NCBI GenBank assembly: GCA_944325195.1
Contig: CALUZB010000004.1
Coordinates: 620,001-684,000 of the forward strand
Direction of reading: 5' to 3'
Source: an uncultured Desulfovibrionaceae bacterium
Lineage (GTDB): Bacteria; Desulfobacterota; Desulfovibrionia; Desulfovibrionales; Desulfovibrionaceae
DNA length: 64,000 nucleotides
Below the pieces are notes generated by a model, which saw only the letters and a list, made by a program, of their open reading frames with translations, had not been told where the DNA came from and ran no database searches. Position 1 is the stretch's first letter. Each line of letters starts with the position of its first letter. Below are positions 38,116 to 47,211 of the stretch, piece by piece. A program made the translations under genes and the position numbers.

Positions 38116-39003
38116 ATGGCAGAATTATGTTTAACAGGTTTACAGCCGAATTCTCCGGAGTTGGTCCGACGTTTGCGGAATGTGGACTGGCTTGGCAGGG
38201 AGTTCAGCTATGCACAGTATATTCGTAGCATAAAGATGGCTGAAGCACCTGAACCGCCTGCAATGAGTCTTATTCTGTGCCTTGATCGTTTGGAGAAGAA
38301 GGTTGTGGCCGCCTTGCATATGCTGTTGGATGCCAATCCTGACTCACTGGAAATAATAATAGTCAATCCTCAATGTTCCTCGCCGTGGCTGGCGGTTCTT
38401 CCGCGAATAGCGCATGTTTGGATTGATGTTGATGATAACTGCCCTGAATATACATCAAGAAATATGGGAGCCCTGTTTGCCAATGCTCCCATGTTGCTTT
38501 TTTTATCTGATGCGGTTGCACCAGTTCCGGCATTACCCCAAGCTTACATCAATTGTCTGAGCCGGGAAGGAGTCATAGCCGCCAGAGGGCGGGTTCTTAA
38601 AGAACGTCAGTCATACACTGCTTTGTTTCGCCGCTTCGACTTGGGAGATTGCTCTTTCCCTTGGGCCTTGGACTTAGATGAGAATATGGCGATACTGGCT
38701 CAACAGTTTTTCAGCATCGGTGGGTTTGATGAAACCTTGCAGCCAGGCTTCGGAGCTTTGGAGCTGTCCGCTAAAATATACCAACGTTTCCCGGAATATC
38801 AGGCGCAGCAATACTGTCCTGAGGCGGCGGCGTTTTCTCATGCCGGTTCCACTCCTCTCCACCACGGTATGGACAGTCAGATTTCCTGGAAGCAGCTTAC
38901 AGAGAAATATGCTCCAAAAAAAGACGAAAACCATTTATTGCTTTACTATGATTATTGGTTCAGTCTTTTGAAAAAGTTTATGAAAGATAAGGGGGCAGTA
39001 TGA
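38116..39003 (+). CDS. GT2-like glycosyltransferase (GT-A fold), divergent
   Basis: A 295-residue protein with a GT-A-like pattern: MSLILCLDRLEKKVVAALHM, LEIIIVNPQCSSPWLA, and TSRNMGALFANAPMLLFLSD, in which LSD stands where a DxD-type motif is expected. FFSIGGFDETLQPGFGALEL is the acceptor-region motif. The metal-binding motif is weak, so it may be a divergent or non-catalytic partner. It overlaps the next gene by 4 nt (ATGA). Confidence 0.72.
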   Translation: MAELCLTGLQPNSPELVRRLRNVDWLGREFSYAQYIRSIKMAEAPEPPAMSLILCLDRLEKKVVAALHMLLDANPDSLEIIIVNPQCSSPWLAVLPRIAHVWIDVDDNCPEYTSRNMGALFANAPMLLFLSDAVAPVPALPQAYINCLSREGVIAARGRVLKERQSYTALFRRFDLGDCSFPWALDLDENMAILAQQFFSIGGFDETLQPGFGALELSAKIYQRFPEYQAQQYCPEAAAFSHAGSTPLHHGMDSQISWKQLTEKYAPKKDENHLLLYYDYWFSLLKKFMKDKGAV

Positions 39004-40223
39004 ACGACTGGTCAAAACGGCATGGAGGGAGTAGAGCTTTTCTGGCGCTGTCCCGTTCTTTTCCCGATCCTACCGGATATAATGTGCGCTCTCACTCCAT
39101 AGCTACACATCTTCTGGCGCATGGCGTGGATTTAAGTGTATATACCAGGCCGGGGTTCCCTTTGTTTGAGAGGAATGCTCCCATGGATTTTGAATATGAT
39201 GGCGTCATCTATCATCGCCTGCCGCATTTGGCTCCTGAAACCGGTTATTCGGGAGTATTTTATCGGGAGATGGCAAGAGAGGTTTACAGACAGGCAATAC
39301 GCGAGTCGCGAGCATGTATCGTCCATGCGGCTTCTGATAAAGAAAACGGTTTGCCCGCAGTAATAGCCGGGAAAGATTTGGGGGCACGCACTATATATGA
39401 ATATCGCGGCATGTGGCATTATACGCGTGACAGCCATGTTCCGTGGCATCATATAACGGCTGATTATTCCAACAGCCATGCCCTTGAGTTGGAGGTTGGC
39501 ACAAAAGCTGATGCTGTGTTTACAATTTCTGAGGCCTTGCGGGAAGATTTGGTCAGTTATGGCCTAGACAGAAATAAAATAAGCATACTGCCTAACGCAG
39601 TGGACGTAGAACGGTTTTCACCTCAACCAAGGGATGAACAGCTACGCAGTGAACTTGGCTTGCAGGGTAAAGTTGTTGGATTTGTAGGAAGCATTACCCG
39701 TTATGAGGGAATAGACTATTTGATTGATGCGGTGTTAAGCCTTAACGCGGCTGGAGAAAAGGTCTCGTTGTTGGTTGTCGGGGATGGGCATAATCTGGCA
39801 TATCTTAGGGAGCACCACCGCGTTCGGGGCTCACACCCTTGTGTTGTCTTTGCCGGCAGAGTGCCTTTTGATGAGATTAACCGCTATTATTCCATTATTG
39901 ATATAATTGCCCTTCCCCGGGTTAACTGCAAGGTTTGCCAGTGTATTCCACCGCTCAAGCCTTTGGAGGCAATGGCCATGGGCAAGGGTTTAATAGTATC
40001 GGACATGGCGGCAATGTGCGAAATAGTCAAGCATGATCAAACAGGCCTGGTCTGTCGTTCAAACAGCGTGAACAGCTTGGCAGAGCAACTGGGAAGGTTG
40101 ATCAACGAGCCGGAATTGTTCCGAGTTCTTACTGAAAACGCCATGGATTGGGTGCGTCAAGAACGCGATTGGGCTATAGTCAGCAAGCGAATTTTGCAGG
40201 TATATGAAAAACTGATTGGATAG
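39000..40223 (+). CDS. GT4 glycosyltransferase
   Basis: A 407-residue GT-B retaining glycosyltransferase. The N-terminal half has FPDPTGYNVRSHSIATHLLA; the C-terminal half has VGFVGSITRYEGIDYLIDAV, LLVVGDGHNLAYL, VVFAGRVPFDEINRYYSIID, and PLKPLEAMAMGKGLIVSDMA with the ExxxxxxE-like motif. The start codon overlaps the previous stop (ATGA) with AAGGGGG just before it. The sugar is unknown. Confidence 0.9.
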   Translation: MNDWSKRHGGSRAFLALSRSFPDPTGYNVRSHSIATHLLAHGVDLSVYTRPGFPLFERNAPMDFEYDGVIYHRLPHLAPETGYSGVFYREMAREVYRQAIRESRACIVHAASDKENGLPAVIAGKDLGARTIYEYRGMWHYTRDSHVPWHHITADYSNSHALELEVGTKADAVFTISEALREDLVSYGLDRNKISILPNAVDVERFSPQPRDEQLRSELGLQGKVVGFVGSITRYEGIDYLIDAVLSLNAAGEKVSLLVVGDGHNLAYLREHHRVRGSHPCVVFAGRVPFDEINRYYSIIDIIALPRVNCKVCQCIPPLKPLEAMAMGKGLIVSDMAAMCEIVKHDQTGLVCRSNSVNSLAEQLGRLINEPELFRVLTENAMDWVRQERDWAIVSKRILQVYEKLIG

Positions 40224-40228
40224 AAGAA

Positions 40229-41806
40229 ATGGACAGAAGTTTTGAAGTGTATTTAGGCATGGCCATGAGCCAATGGGTACAGCGAATGACAAAACGTCGT
40301 ATTGACTGGCTCTGTGCGCAGGCCAGAGGGTTTGTGTTAGATATAGGCTGCGGACAGGGGCTTGTGCCTTGGCTGTTGGCCAGTAGAGGGTTAAGAGTTA
40401 TTGGGGTTGATATGGATGCCGAAGCGCTGGGCTGGGCGCGGGAAAATCTTGCTCCCAGCAACCCTGCAGTTTGGGAACGTATTACTTTTGTGCATGGTGA
40501 CTTTGCCACTTTCAATTCACAAGAGAAGTTCGATACTATAATTGCGGGCGAGTATCTGGAACATTTACCGGATGAGATATTGGATAAGCACTTGCAACAC
40601 ATAAGCTCTTTATTAGCTCCGGGGGGTGTTGTTGCCATTACCACGCCATTGGGCCTGCATCCTCACCCGGATCATTACCAGACATTTTTCCCGCGCAATT
40701 TGGCGGAAAAATTGTCGAAATATTTTTCCATTAGATCTATGGATGTTCAGGACTGCTATTTCCGTTGTTTGTGTGACCTGTCAACGCCCAAACTAATCCC
40801 GGATCAGGAAGAATTACTTTACTTGAGTGAAAGGGGAATTCAGCAGGCGCAGGAAAGAGAATATGCACGCATGGGGTTGAAGGTAAAGACTCCCCCGCCG
40901 CCGCAAAAGTCTTCTTCATGTATTAAAAGGCCAGTTGTTAAGGATAACATTGAAGATTATCTGCACGAAAAACATATTACGGAAGTCAGCCTGTTACAAA
41001 AGAAACTGGCTGAACGAGGCATACATACCCCATTTGTATACGATGTCCGACTGTTTAAAGAACTTAATTCTTTGTATGCCGACAAGCCTCTGGTACCTTC
41101 TCCGCGCAGTATCACCCCGGAAGGGCTTTTTGCCCAAGCTGATTCCAGAGTAAGCTCTCTGCTGAAAATGTTACCGTCTTTTGCAGGCTTAAAATGTCTT
41201 GAAGTTGGTTGCGGGCGGGGAGAAACTTCTGTGCGTTTGGCTGAAAGGGGGGGATGTGATGTCGTTGGGGTAGATATCACTCAGTATGACGAATGGGAAG
41301 AGCGCTGGAGTAAGCAGACTCGCTTTCTACCTATTGATATTACATATGATGCACCTTTCCCGCCCAACTCCTTTGACTTCATTTTTTCTTTTGTAGTGCT
41401 TGAGCATGTGGCCGCTCCTCTTGATATGCTTACCGCATTGCATAGATTGTTAAAGCCGGGGGGTAGGCTGTATTTCACTGCTAACCTTTACCGTGGTCCT
41501 ATGGCGTCACACCGGTACAGAGAGGTCTTTTTCCCTTGGCCCCACCTTTTGTTTGATGATGAAGTATTTGAGCAGTTCTACAAACAAGAAGGCTATACTT
41601 TCAGTGGGAAACCTGCTTGGGTTAACAAGTTGATACATTTACACTACCTTGAGCATGTCAAGTCACTTGGTTTTACAATTCTGGAGTGTAATTATACGCG
41701 TCGTCCTTTAGATAAGGATTTCTATTTGTGCTTTGAGGAAAAGCTGGGCAGATATCCTGTAAATGACCTGGAGTTGGATTTTATTAAAATGCTGCTTTGT
41801 AAATAG
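40229..41806 (+). CDS. Tandem-domain SAM-dependent methyltransferase
   Basis: A 525-residue protein with two class I methyltransferase domains. The first (about 25-180) has FVLDIGCGQGLVPWLLASRG and VIGVDMDAEALGWAREN. A linker with the proline-rich PPPPQKSS follows. The second (about 300-460) has CLEVGCGRGETSVRLAERGG, VVGVDITQYDEWEE, and ACGGFD-like FDFIFSFVVLEHVAAPLDML. It would methylate sugar residues of the surface glycan at one or two positions. Six bp after the GT4 gene, same strand. Confidence 0.88.
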   Translation: MDRSFEVYLGMAMSQWVQRMTKRRIDWLCAQARGFVLDIGCGQGLVPWLLASRGLRVIGVDMDAEALGWARENLAPSNPAVWERITFVHGDFATFNSQEKFDTIIAGEYLEHLPDEILDKHLQHISSLLAPGGVVAITTPLGLHPHPDHYQTFFPRNLAEKLSKYFSIRSMDVQDCYFRCLCDLSTPKLIPDQEELLYLSERGIQQAQEREYARMGLKVKTPPPPQKSSSCIKRPVVKDNIEDYLHEKHITEVSLLQKKLAERGIHTPFVYDVRLFKELNSLYADKPLVPSPRSITPEGLFAQADSRVSSLLKMLPSFAGLKCLEVGCGRGETSVRLAERGGCDVVGVDITQYDEWEERWSKQTRFLPIDITYDAPFPPNSFDFIFSFVVLEHVAAPLDMLTALHRLLKPGGRLYFTANLYRGPMASHRYREVFFPWPHLLFDDEVFEQFYKQEGYTFSGKPAWVNKLIHLHYLEHVKSLGFTILECNYTRRPLDKDFYLCFEEKLGRYPVNDLELDFIKMLLCK

Positions 41807-41899
41807 CGTATTAAGCCCAAGCTGTTTTGAGCTTTGGGAAGGGAATTGAAGTTGGCCTGTAGTAAAGCCATATTTTGAAAATAACTTGTAGGTAAAAAT

Positions 41900-42385
41900 A
41901 TGAAGCAACGTGTTGCTATTGCTGTTCACATTGAGGCGCAGCCGGACTTTGCGAAGGAAAATCATATCGACCGGTTAATCTGGGGAAAGTTTGGAAAATC
42001 TGGGTTCGGGCTTGGACTGATGTTGTCTATGGCAGCTCAATACGGCATACATGCGACTTGTTTCATCGATTATGCAGAACATGAACTATATGGGGAAGGA
42101 TGGTTGGATGTTGGCAGAGAAATTCTGCGGCGAGGGCATGAACTACAGCCAAGTCTTTCCCCAAAATTTTTAGGCGACAAGTTTTGGAGACGGTATAATT
42201 TAAAGCCGGTCAACGATTTCCGTCATGCCGATTTGGAACAATGTCGTGTAGGGATTAACTACATGCTGGAGACACATGCAGGCATTAGCTCTGAAAAACA
42301 CATAGCCTATAGAAGCAGTTACCTACCTACCTACCTACCTACCTACCTACCTACCTACCTACTCTCTTCTCTCGGTAATGGGTGA
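41900..42385 (+). CDS. Phase-variable glycan enzyme, N-terminal fragment as sequenced (OFF frame)
   Basis: As sequenced this frame encodes 161 residues: a polysaccharide-deacetylase-like start (AVHIEAQPDFAKENHIDRLI, then GWLDVGREILRRGHELQ) followed by YLPT repeats from the tetranucleotide tract and a stop at 42383-42385. The downstream frame (from 42378) lies +1 relative to it and continues the same domain. Deleting one 4-bp unit, or adding two, joins them: YLPTYS-LLSVMGEAGIF follows directly. The deacetylase-like copy here lacks the metal residues found in the later copy (HIEAQ against TIDTE; QPSLSPKFL against QVHMHPEMF), so it is probably a non-catalytic or sugar-binding domain. Confidence 0.8.
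   Translation: MKQRVAIAVHIEAQPDFAKENHIDRLIWGKFGKSGFGLGLMLSMAAQYGIHATCFIDYAEHELYGEGWLDVGREILRRGHELQPSLSPKFLGDKFWRRYNLKPVNDFRHADLEQCRVGINYMLETHAGISSEKHIAYRSSYLPTYLPTYLPTYLLSSLGNG
42320..42362 (+). repeat. Tetranucleotide repeat tract (10.75 units of TACC) inside a gene
   Basis: A perfect period-4 tract of 43 bases (TACC/ACCT/CTAC/CCTA phases). Starting in frame at 42320 it reads Tyr-Leu-Pro-Thr repeatedly. The unit length is not a multiple of three, so each gain or loss changes the reading frame. Tracts of this kind are the standard basis of slipped-strand phase variation in Haemophilus and Neisseria. Confidence 0.97.
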
Positions 42386-44612
42386 AGCGGGCATCTTTTT
42401 AGATGCCAGTTATGCTCCGCATATAGAAGATAACCCAACAGGGCAAACCTTCCGCTCTCCTTTCTTTTGGAGTAATGGGGTGTTTGAGGTCCCTGTTTCT
42501 TGTTTGTTGAATTTTAATAGACATTCATTTGTCGATTATGATTTTAACTCGCCGGCATTGCTGAGCGGAAGTCCGGAAAGATGTGTACAGCAACATGAGG
42601 CTTATTTGAACAGCTTTTTTGCGCGCTACGGCAATCAGGCCATAGCTGTACTCACTATTTGTCCTTGGTATTTCTACTCTCCGGATGAAAATGGCTATTA
42701 CAGTATTTTTCAGCCTGACTCAGTTAATAAGCTTAACTTAGTGTTGGAGATGCTGAGCAAAAAATACGACATAGTAACATTGGGCGATATAGCAGCATCT
42801 CTCCATGAAGAAAGACAGCGGGCAATTCCGGAATATGTAGAGCTGGGGCAATCAGAACCATATTGTACGATTTGTCGCGCTCCGGCCAGTCACTTTACTA
42901 ATCTTAATGATGTTCCTAAACGGCATTGCCCGGTCTGTAAGTCTCTGGAACGCCAACGCGTTTTTTATGATTTGTATACTAAAGGGGTATTCGGAAAAGG
43001 CGCGCTTGGGGACAAGAAGATCTTACATATAGCTCCAAGTATAGTTGAAAGAAGAATATTCAGTGAAATTAACTGCTATACTGTATCAATAGATATAAGG
43101 CCCGACTTCAAACCGGATATTTTAGGAAACATAAGCAATATCCCGCAAATACCTGATGAGAGTTTTGATATTGTTTTCGGCAGCTTTGTATTCACATGCA
43201 CGGAAAATTTTCAAGACGCTGTTAAGGAATTATGGCGGATACTACGCCCGGGAGGATTTATCCTTTGTCATGATCCGCTAAGGGAAGGTGTTACAAAAGA
43301 AATAAGGGAGCATGAGGAGATAGTCGCCTACTACGGCGGGGAGGCTTACCAAAAATACCATGTCGGAACTTTTCGTATTTTTGGAGAGGAAGATTATGCA
43401 AGTAAGTTTTCTCCTTACTTTAATGCTGAGTTGTATTACGGCATAGATACACCTACCGGAATCCGTCAGGGTTGGCTTAAAGCCGTTAAGCCTGCCCCAC
43501 CTAGTAAGGCTTCCTTAATAGCTTCCTGTATTAAGGACATTCCTGTAAAAGCATCACAAAGGTCTGCTCGCAAAGTTGTTATTACTATTGATACAGAAGC
43601 TCACAAACTGCGAGCTGAACGCGATCATGTGAGGCGTTTAATCTGGGGTGAGCATAATGGCGATCAATATGGGCTGGGGCGCATGATGGATATAGCTGAG
43701 GCTCATAATGTTCAGTTTACATCGTTTTTAGATTTACCGGAGTATACTTCATATGGAGAAGATATTCTGGATGTAGGCAGGGAGGTGTTGCGTCGCGGGC
43801 ACGATTTGCAGGTGCATATGCACCCGGAGATGTTTTCCAGAGAGTTTTTTGATATGCATGGTCTTAGGTCTGAAAGCTATGTCCTTCCTCGGGTAAGTAA
43901 TTTGTCTGTTGCAGAGCATGTAAAAAGAGGAAGGTGTGCATGGGACCCTACGCTTTCTTCAAGAGATCATATACGTTGCTATATTGATACTACACTGGAC
44001 ATTTATTCACGGATTACTCCTGTACCACCGAGTGCTTTCCGTACAATGGGCTTTAAATTGACTCCGGCTTTAATTGAACTTTTGGGAGAGACCTCCATCC
44101 CTCTCAGTTCTAATTATAATCCACAATTTCCAGATAGAGCCCCTTTTCTTAAGGGAGTTATTCTGCCGCCTTTTTATTGGCATACGGGAATGCTGGAGTT
44201 GCCGGTAAGCTGTCTCATGTTTGTAGGGGCCAAAGGTCCGGAGCATTATAATTTCAATACATCTTTATTGTTAGGGGGCGATGCTGGTGAATGCGCCCGG
44301 CGGCATGAGGCTTTCTTGAATTGCTTTTTTGACAGTAACCCGCAGAATACAGTTGCAGTAATGGTAATGCACTCATGGTCTTTTTTAATAATGGACAAGA
44401 AAGGCTTTTTTACCATACCAAATGAACATGCTGTTGAGGTATTCGATACTGTTTTAAGCAGGCTATCAAAACAATTCGAGTTTATAACCCTGAAAGAAGT
44501 TGCCAGTCAGAGGGAAAACTTATTTCCTTCGGCTACAAAGAGGCAGGCGGAATCTCCGGTGCAAAGCGAGGCATGGTCATTTTCCCCCACAGCTCTCCCA
44601 CCATTTGTTTGA
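42378..44612 (+). CDS. Phase-variable glycan enzyme, main part: deacetylase-like end, methyltransferase, second deacetylase-like domain
   Basis: A 744-codon frame whose ATG at 42378 has no RBS; the frame is also open upstream through the repeat tract, so it is best read as the continuation of the 41900 gene. In the fused numbering, the first deacetylase-like domain ends near 300. A zinc-ribbon-like motif (CTICRAP...HCPVCKSLERQR) and a methyltransferase-like domain (LHIAPSIVERR, FDIVFGSFVFTC, WRILRPGGFILCHDP) cover about 310-525. A second deacetylase-like domain (about 555-870) has VVITIDTEAH, DLQVHMHPEMF (candidate metal His residues) and FRTMGFKLTP. It could deacetylate and methylate a surface sugar. 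As sequenced it may be expressed only weakly or not at all. Confidence 0.8.
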   Translation: MGEAGIFLDASYAPHIEDNPTGQTFRSPFFWSNGVFEVPVSCLLNFNRHSFVDYDFNSPALLSGSPERCVQQHEAYLNSFFARYGNQAIAVLTICPWYFYSPDENGYYSIFQPDSVNKLNLVLEMLSKKYDIVTLGDIAASLHEERQRAIPEYVELGQSEPYCTICRAPASHFTNLNDVPKRHCPVCKSLERQRVFYDLYTKGVFGKGALGDKKILHIAPSIVERRIFSEINCYTVSIDIRPDFKPDILGNISNIPQIPDESFDIVFGSFVFTCTENFQDAVKELWRILRPGGFILCHDPLREGVTKEIREHEEIVAYYGGEAYQKYHVGTFRIFGEEDYASKFSPYFNAELYYGIDTPTGIRQGWLKAVKPAPPSKASLIASCIKDIPVKASQRSARKVVITIDTEAHKLRAERDHVRRLIWGEHNGDQYGLGRMMDIAEAHNVQFTSFLDLPEYTSYGEDILDVGREVLRRGHDLQVHMHPEMFSREFFDMHGLRSESYVLPRVSNLSVAEHVKRGRCAWDPTLSSRDHIRCYIDTTLDIYSRITPVPPSAFRTMGFKLTPALIELLGETSIPLSSNYNPQFPDRAPFLKGVILPPFYWHTGMLELPVSCLMFVGAKGPEHYNFNTSLLLGGDAGECARRHEAFLNCFFDSNPQNTVAVMVMHSWSFLIMDKKGFFTIPNEHAVEVFDTVLSRLSKQFEFITLKEVASQRENLFPSATKRQAESPVQSEAWSFSPTALPPFV

Positions 44613-44789
44613 TTTCGTATTGGTTGGGTTTATTTTGCGCGTTAAGATAGATGCTATGTCTTAAACTGTTCAAACGACGGGACGGATATTATGATCTTAT
44701 ATTTTTTATATTGTTGAGAAGGGATTATGGTATAAAGTCGACGACGAATATTAAGGGCTTGGATGCCTTAAACAGTTCGTTCTAATCAT

Positions 44790-44823
44790 CTGGCCTGAGT
44801 CTAGCTGACACTCAGGCCAGTTT
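44790..44823. terminator. Bidirectional terminator between convergent genes
   Basis: CTGGCCTGAGT and ACTCAGGCCAG form an 11-bp perfect stem around a 9-base loop, followed by TTT. It separates the phase-variable gene from the convergent methyltransferase gene. Confidence 0.7.
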
Positions 44824-44890
44824 ACCATTTGAGTAGATGTGCAGTATCGCGGCTGTGAATTTCACAGTACCATGTCTGCCATCTCAAGGG

Positions 44891-45577
44891 TTATTTTCTG
44901 CCCACAACAATTGTTCCGCCCATTAAAACTTCCTGGCGGAATGAATCAGGGAAGTTTTGTACTTTTGAAATGGTAATCGAGAAACCCACCTGCTGCAGGC
45001 GTTCACAAAATGCTTCCAGGCTGTAGCCTCTGACATGGTCTTTCTGACCAAATGCTTTTTCTCTTTCTTCTGGAGCAACTATTGAGTAATTTTCATAAAG
45101 CTGCGGAAATAAAGGCACACAGAGGAAGGCTGTCCCGCCGGGTTTAAGGGTTCTGTGCAGTTCTCTCATAGCGCGGATATCGTCAACGATATGTTCAAGC
45201 ACATGGATACAAATTATATAATCAAAAAAGTCGTTATCATATTGTATGTCTGTTATATCCACTTGGTAAGAGGCTTTTCTCGGATTTATGTCGCAGTCGA
45301 AGTATTTTGCAGAAGATTGTTCAAAAAGACTCCGGAAACATTTTTCTGGAGCAAAGTGTAAAATATTTTTATTTTGTACAAATGGAAAGATGGAAAGTAG
45401 GTGTATATACAAATGGCGTTGTCGTTCCAGGCTTCCGCAAATGGGACACATTGCTTCGCGGGGTTTCAGCCCGAAACTTTTGAACTTAGCAAACCTGAAC
45501 CCGCAGACATTGCAGTATCTTTTGGTTCCTGCAAAATCGGGGTTTTCCTGAATGAAATTTTCGTAGATGGTTGTCAA
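44891..45577 (-). CDS. SAM-dependent methyltransferase with CxxC zinc-ribbon motif
   Basis: A 228-residue protein, the only minus-strand gene in the polysaccharide locus. The N-terminus has two cysteine pairs (CNVCGF and CPICGSLERQRH), followed by a class I methyltransferase-like domain: ILHFAPEKCFRSLFEQ, ISYDCDINPR-like FDCDINPRKASYQVDIT, YIICIHVLEHIVDDI, and LHRTLKPGGTAFLCVPLF. It is clearly related to the middle domain of the phase-variable gene next to it (same CP(V/I)C(K/G)SLERQR and LHxAP signatures). The start is TTG with TAGGAG upstream, at good spacing. Confidence 0.85.
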   Translation of the reverse strand: MTTIYENFIQENPDFAGTKRYCNVCGFRFAKFKSFGLKPREAMCPICGSLERQRHLYIHLLSIFPFVQNKNILHFAPEKCFRSLFEQSSAKYFDCDINPRKASYQVDITDIQYDNDFFDYIICIHVLEHIVDDIRAMRELHRTLKPGGTAFLCVPLFPQLYENYSIVAPEEREKAFGQKDHVRGYSLEAFCERLQQVGFSITISKVQNFPDSFRQEVLMGGTIVVGRK

Positions 45578-45814
45578 CTCAGTTACTCCTAGCTATGTAT
45601 AATCAAATCAAGCTTTAGTGTATCGGTGCCGGTAGTATTTTTGCCAGTAAGAATGCGAACAAGTTTAACCAGCAATAATTGTACCAGGTATTTGCTTATC
45701 CTTTAACTTGAAGCGATCCTTTATTTAGTTCTATATATGGAGTATCCAAATAATTGGCACTCTGGCTGCAAATGATGAAGTTTTTAAAACCAACAAAACA
45801 TAGCCGGGATAAGT

Positions 45815-47203
45815 ATGAGAAATTTAAGGAATTTACATGTTTTTCAGGCCAGAAGGGAGAAACAGGGGGTAGTTTATTTAAGTACAACAGTTCCCATTGA
45901 AGAGGGACTGGATATGTTCAGCCTGTCTGCTGCTTTATTTTCGCCGGCTGAAGCCGGGCAGGGGGGCGCTGGTATAAACTTTGAGCAGAAACAATATGCT
46001 TCACCCCATGAGCTTTTGACCTGTCTTAACAGCATGACCTGTGAAGATGCGGTTTTAAACCTTCTCCCGCGTACATATAAAACTATTGGCTTGTTCCGGG
46101 CCATAAACGCCGCACCACTGCAAAGTATTGAATTGCGCAATAACGCGGTGGCGGTTGGCGGAGCCCCCGGCCGTTTTTTCGCTCGACTCAGACGGTTCAC
46201 GCCCGGTAGATTGCTTTGTTTTATGCTTAGGCAGCCGTTTGTCTGGCGGCGGCTGGTGGGCATACCCGGCCGGATTATTTATGGGGGCGCGAGGCTTCGC
46301 CCAGCCCCAAGCGATGCTTTACGTTTGCTTTCCGCTCAGGCGTGGGATTATGACCAGTGGCTCGGGTTATTATCGGATCGGGGAATAGATTGGGGAGACA
46401 GTCGGGAGATGAAGCTGGAAAAACTGTGTGGATGCGGGATTGGATTGGTGCAGCAGGCTTTGGGGGGAAGTACTCTGAAGGATGCCCCCGTCTTCTTTGA
46501 CGGCGAAGCCGGTGAAGCGCTTGCTCCGGACAATGCCGACACCTGCATATCTCCTTGCAGAATACTGGAGAACGCTGTGCGCCCAATGTCAGTTCCAGTC
46601 GGCAGTACAAGATCCCTATGCCAGGAGAAGTATCTGCTTTTTCTCGACCAGAACCTTCCCTTTCACCCTGATTTTAAAGAGCTTGGCCGCAAACAGCCGG
46701 CCAGCGCTGAGAAGTATTTTCCGGCCCTGTGCAATTTTTTTGACTGTCTGGAACAGGCTGTCGGTCTGCCGATAATCATCGCCGCTCACCCCCGGGCCGC
46801 GTATGCCCAACCCAACTATTCCGGTCCGGACTGGTTCGGCGGGCGCACCTTGGTCAGCGGGAAAACCTTACCGCTTATAGTGGACAGCGCTCTGGTGCTC
46901 TGCCATACATCAACAGCCCTCAATTTCGCGGTAATCGTGGGAAAGCCTGTGCTTCACCTGACCAGTCGTGAACTGGAGTTTACTGAAGGACATATTATCC
47001 GCTCAATGTCCACACATTTGCATACTCGGATTATTAATATTGATGAGCCGCCCAACCAATTCGAATTATACAAGGCCGCAAGCATGCAGGCGGATGCAGC
47101 CGCCTATGCCCACTATTTCCATAATTATATCAAGGAAGCGGGCAGCCCGGAAAAGCCGTTCTGGCAAATTCTGATAGACGACTTGCAGGCCCATGCGCTA
47201 TAG
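45815..47203 (+). CDS. Surface-polysaccharide protein, probable GT-B glycosyltransferase
   Basis: A 462-residue cytoplasmic protein of no firm family. The C-terminal part has GT-B-like features: PIIIAAHPRAAYAQPNYSG, then LVDSALVLCHTSTALNFAVI (a donor-site-like HTSTALNFA), and GKPVLHLTSRELEFTEGH. The N-terminal part has no recognised motif. It shares this type of architecture with the protein encoded at 56309. Located between a methyltransferase and a further glycosyltransferase-like gene, so a role in glycan assembly is likely. Confidence 0.65.
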   Translation: MRNLRNLHVFQARREKQGVVYLSTTVPIEEGLDMFSLSAALFSPAEAGQGGAGINFEQKQYASPHELLTCLNSMTCEDAVLNLLPRTYKTIGLFRAINAAPLQSIELRNNAVAVGGAPGRFFARLRRFTPGRLLCFMLRQPFVWRRLVGIPGRIIYGGARLRPAPSDALRLLSAQAWDYDQWLGLLSDRGIDWGDSREMKLEKLCGCGIGLVQQALGGSTLKDAPVFFDGEAGEALAPDNADTCISPCRILENAVRPMSVPVGSTRSLCQEKYLLFLDQNLPFHPDFKELGRKQPASAEKYFPALCNFFDCLEQAVGLPIIIAAHPRAAYAQPNYSGPDWFGGRTLVSGKTLPLIVDSALVLCHTSTALNFAVIVGKPVLHLTSRELEFTEGHIIRSMSTHLHTRIINIDEPPNQFELYKAASMQADAAAYAHYFHNYIKEAGSPEKPFWQILIDDLQAHAL

Positions 47204-47211
47204 GCGGAAGC

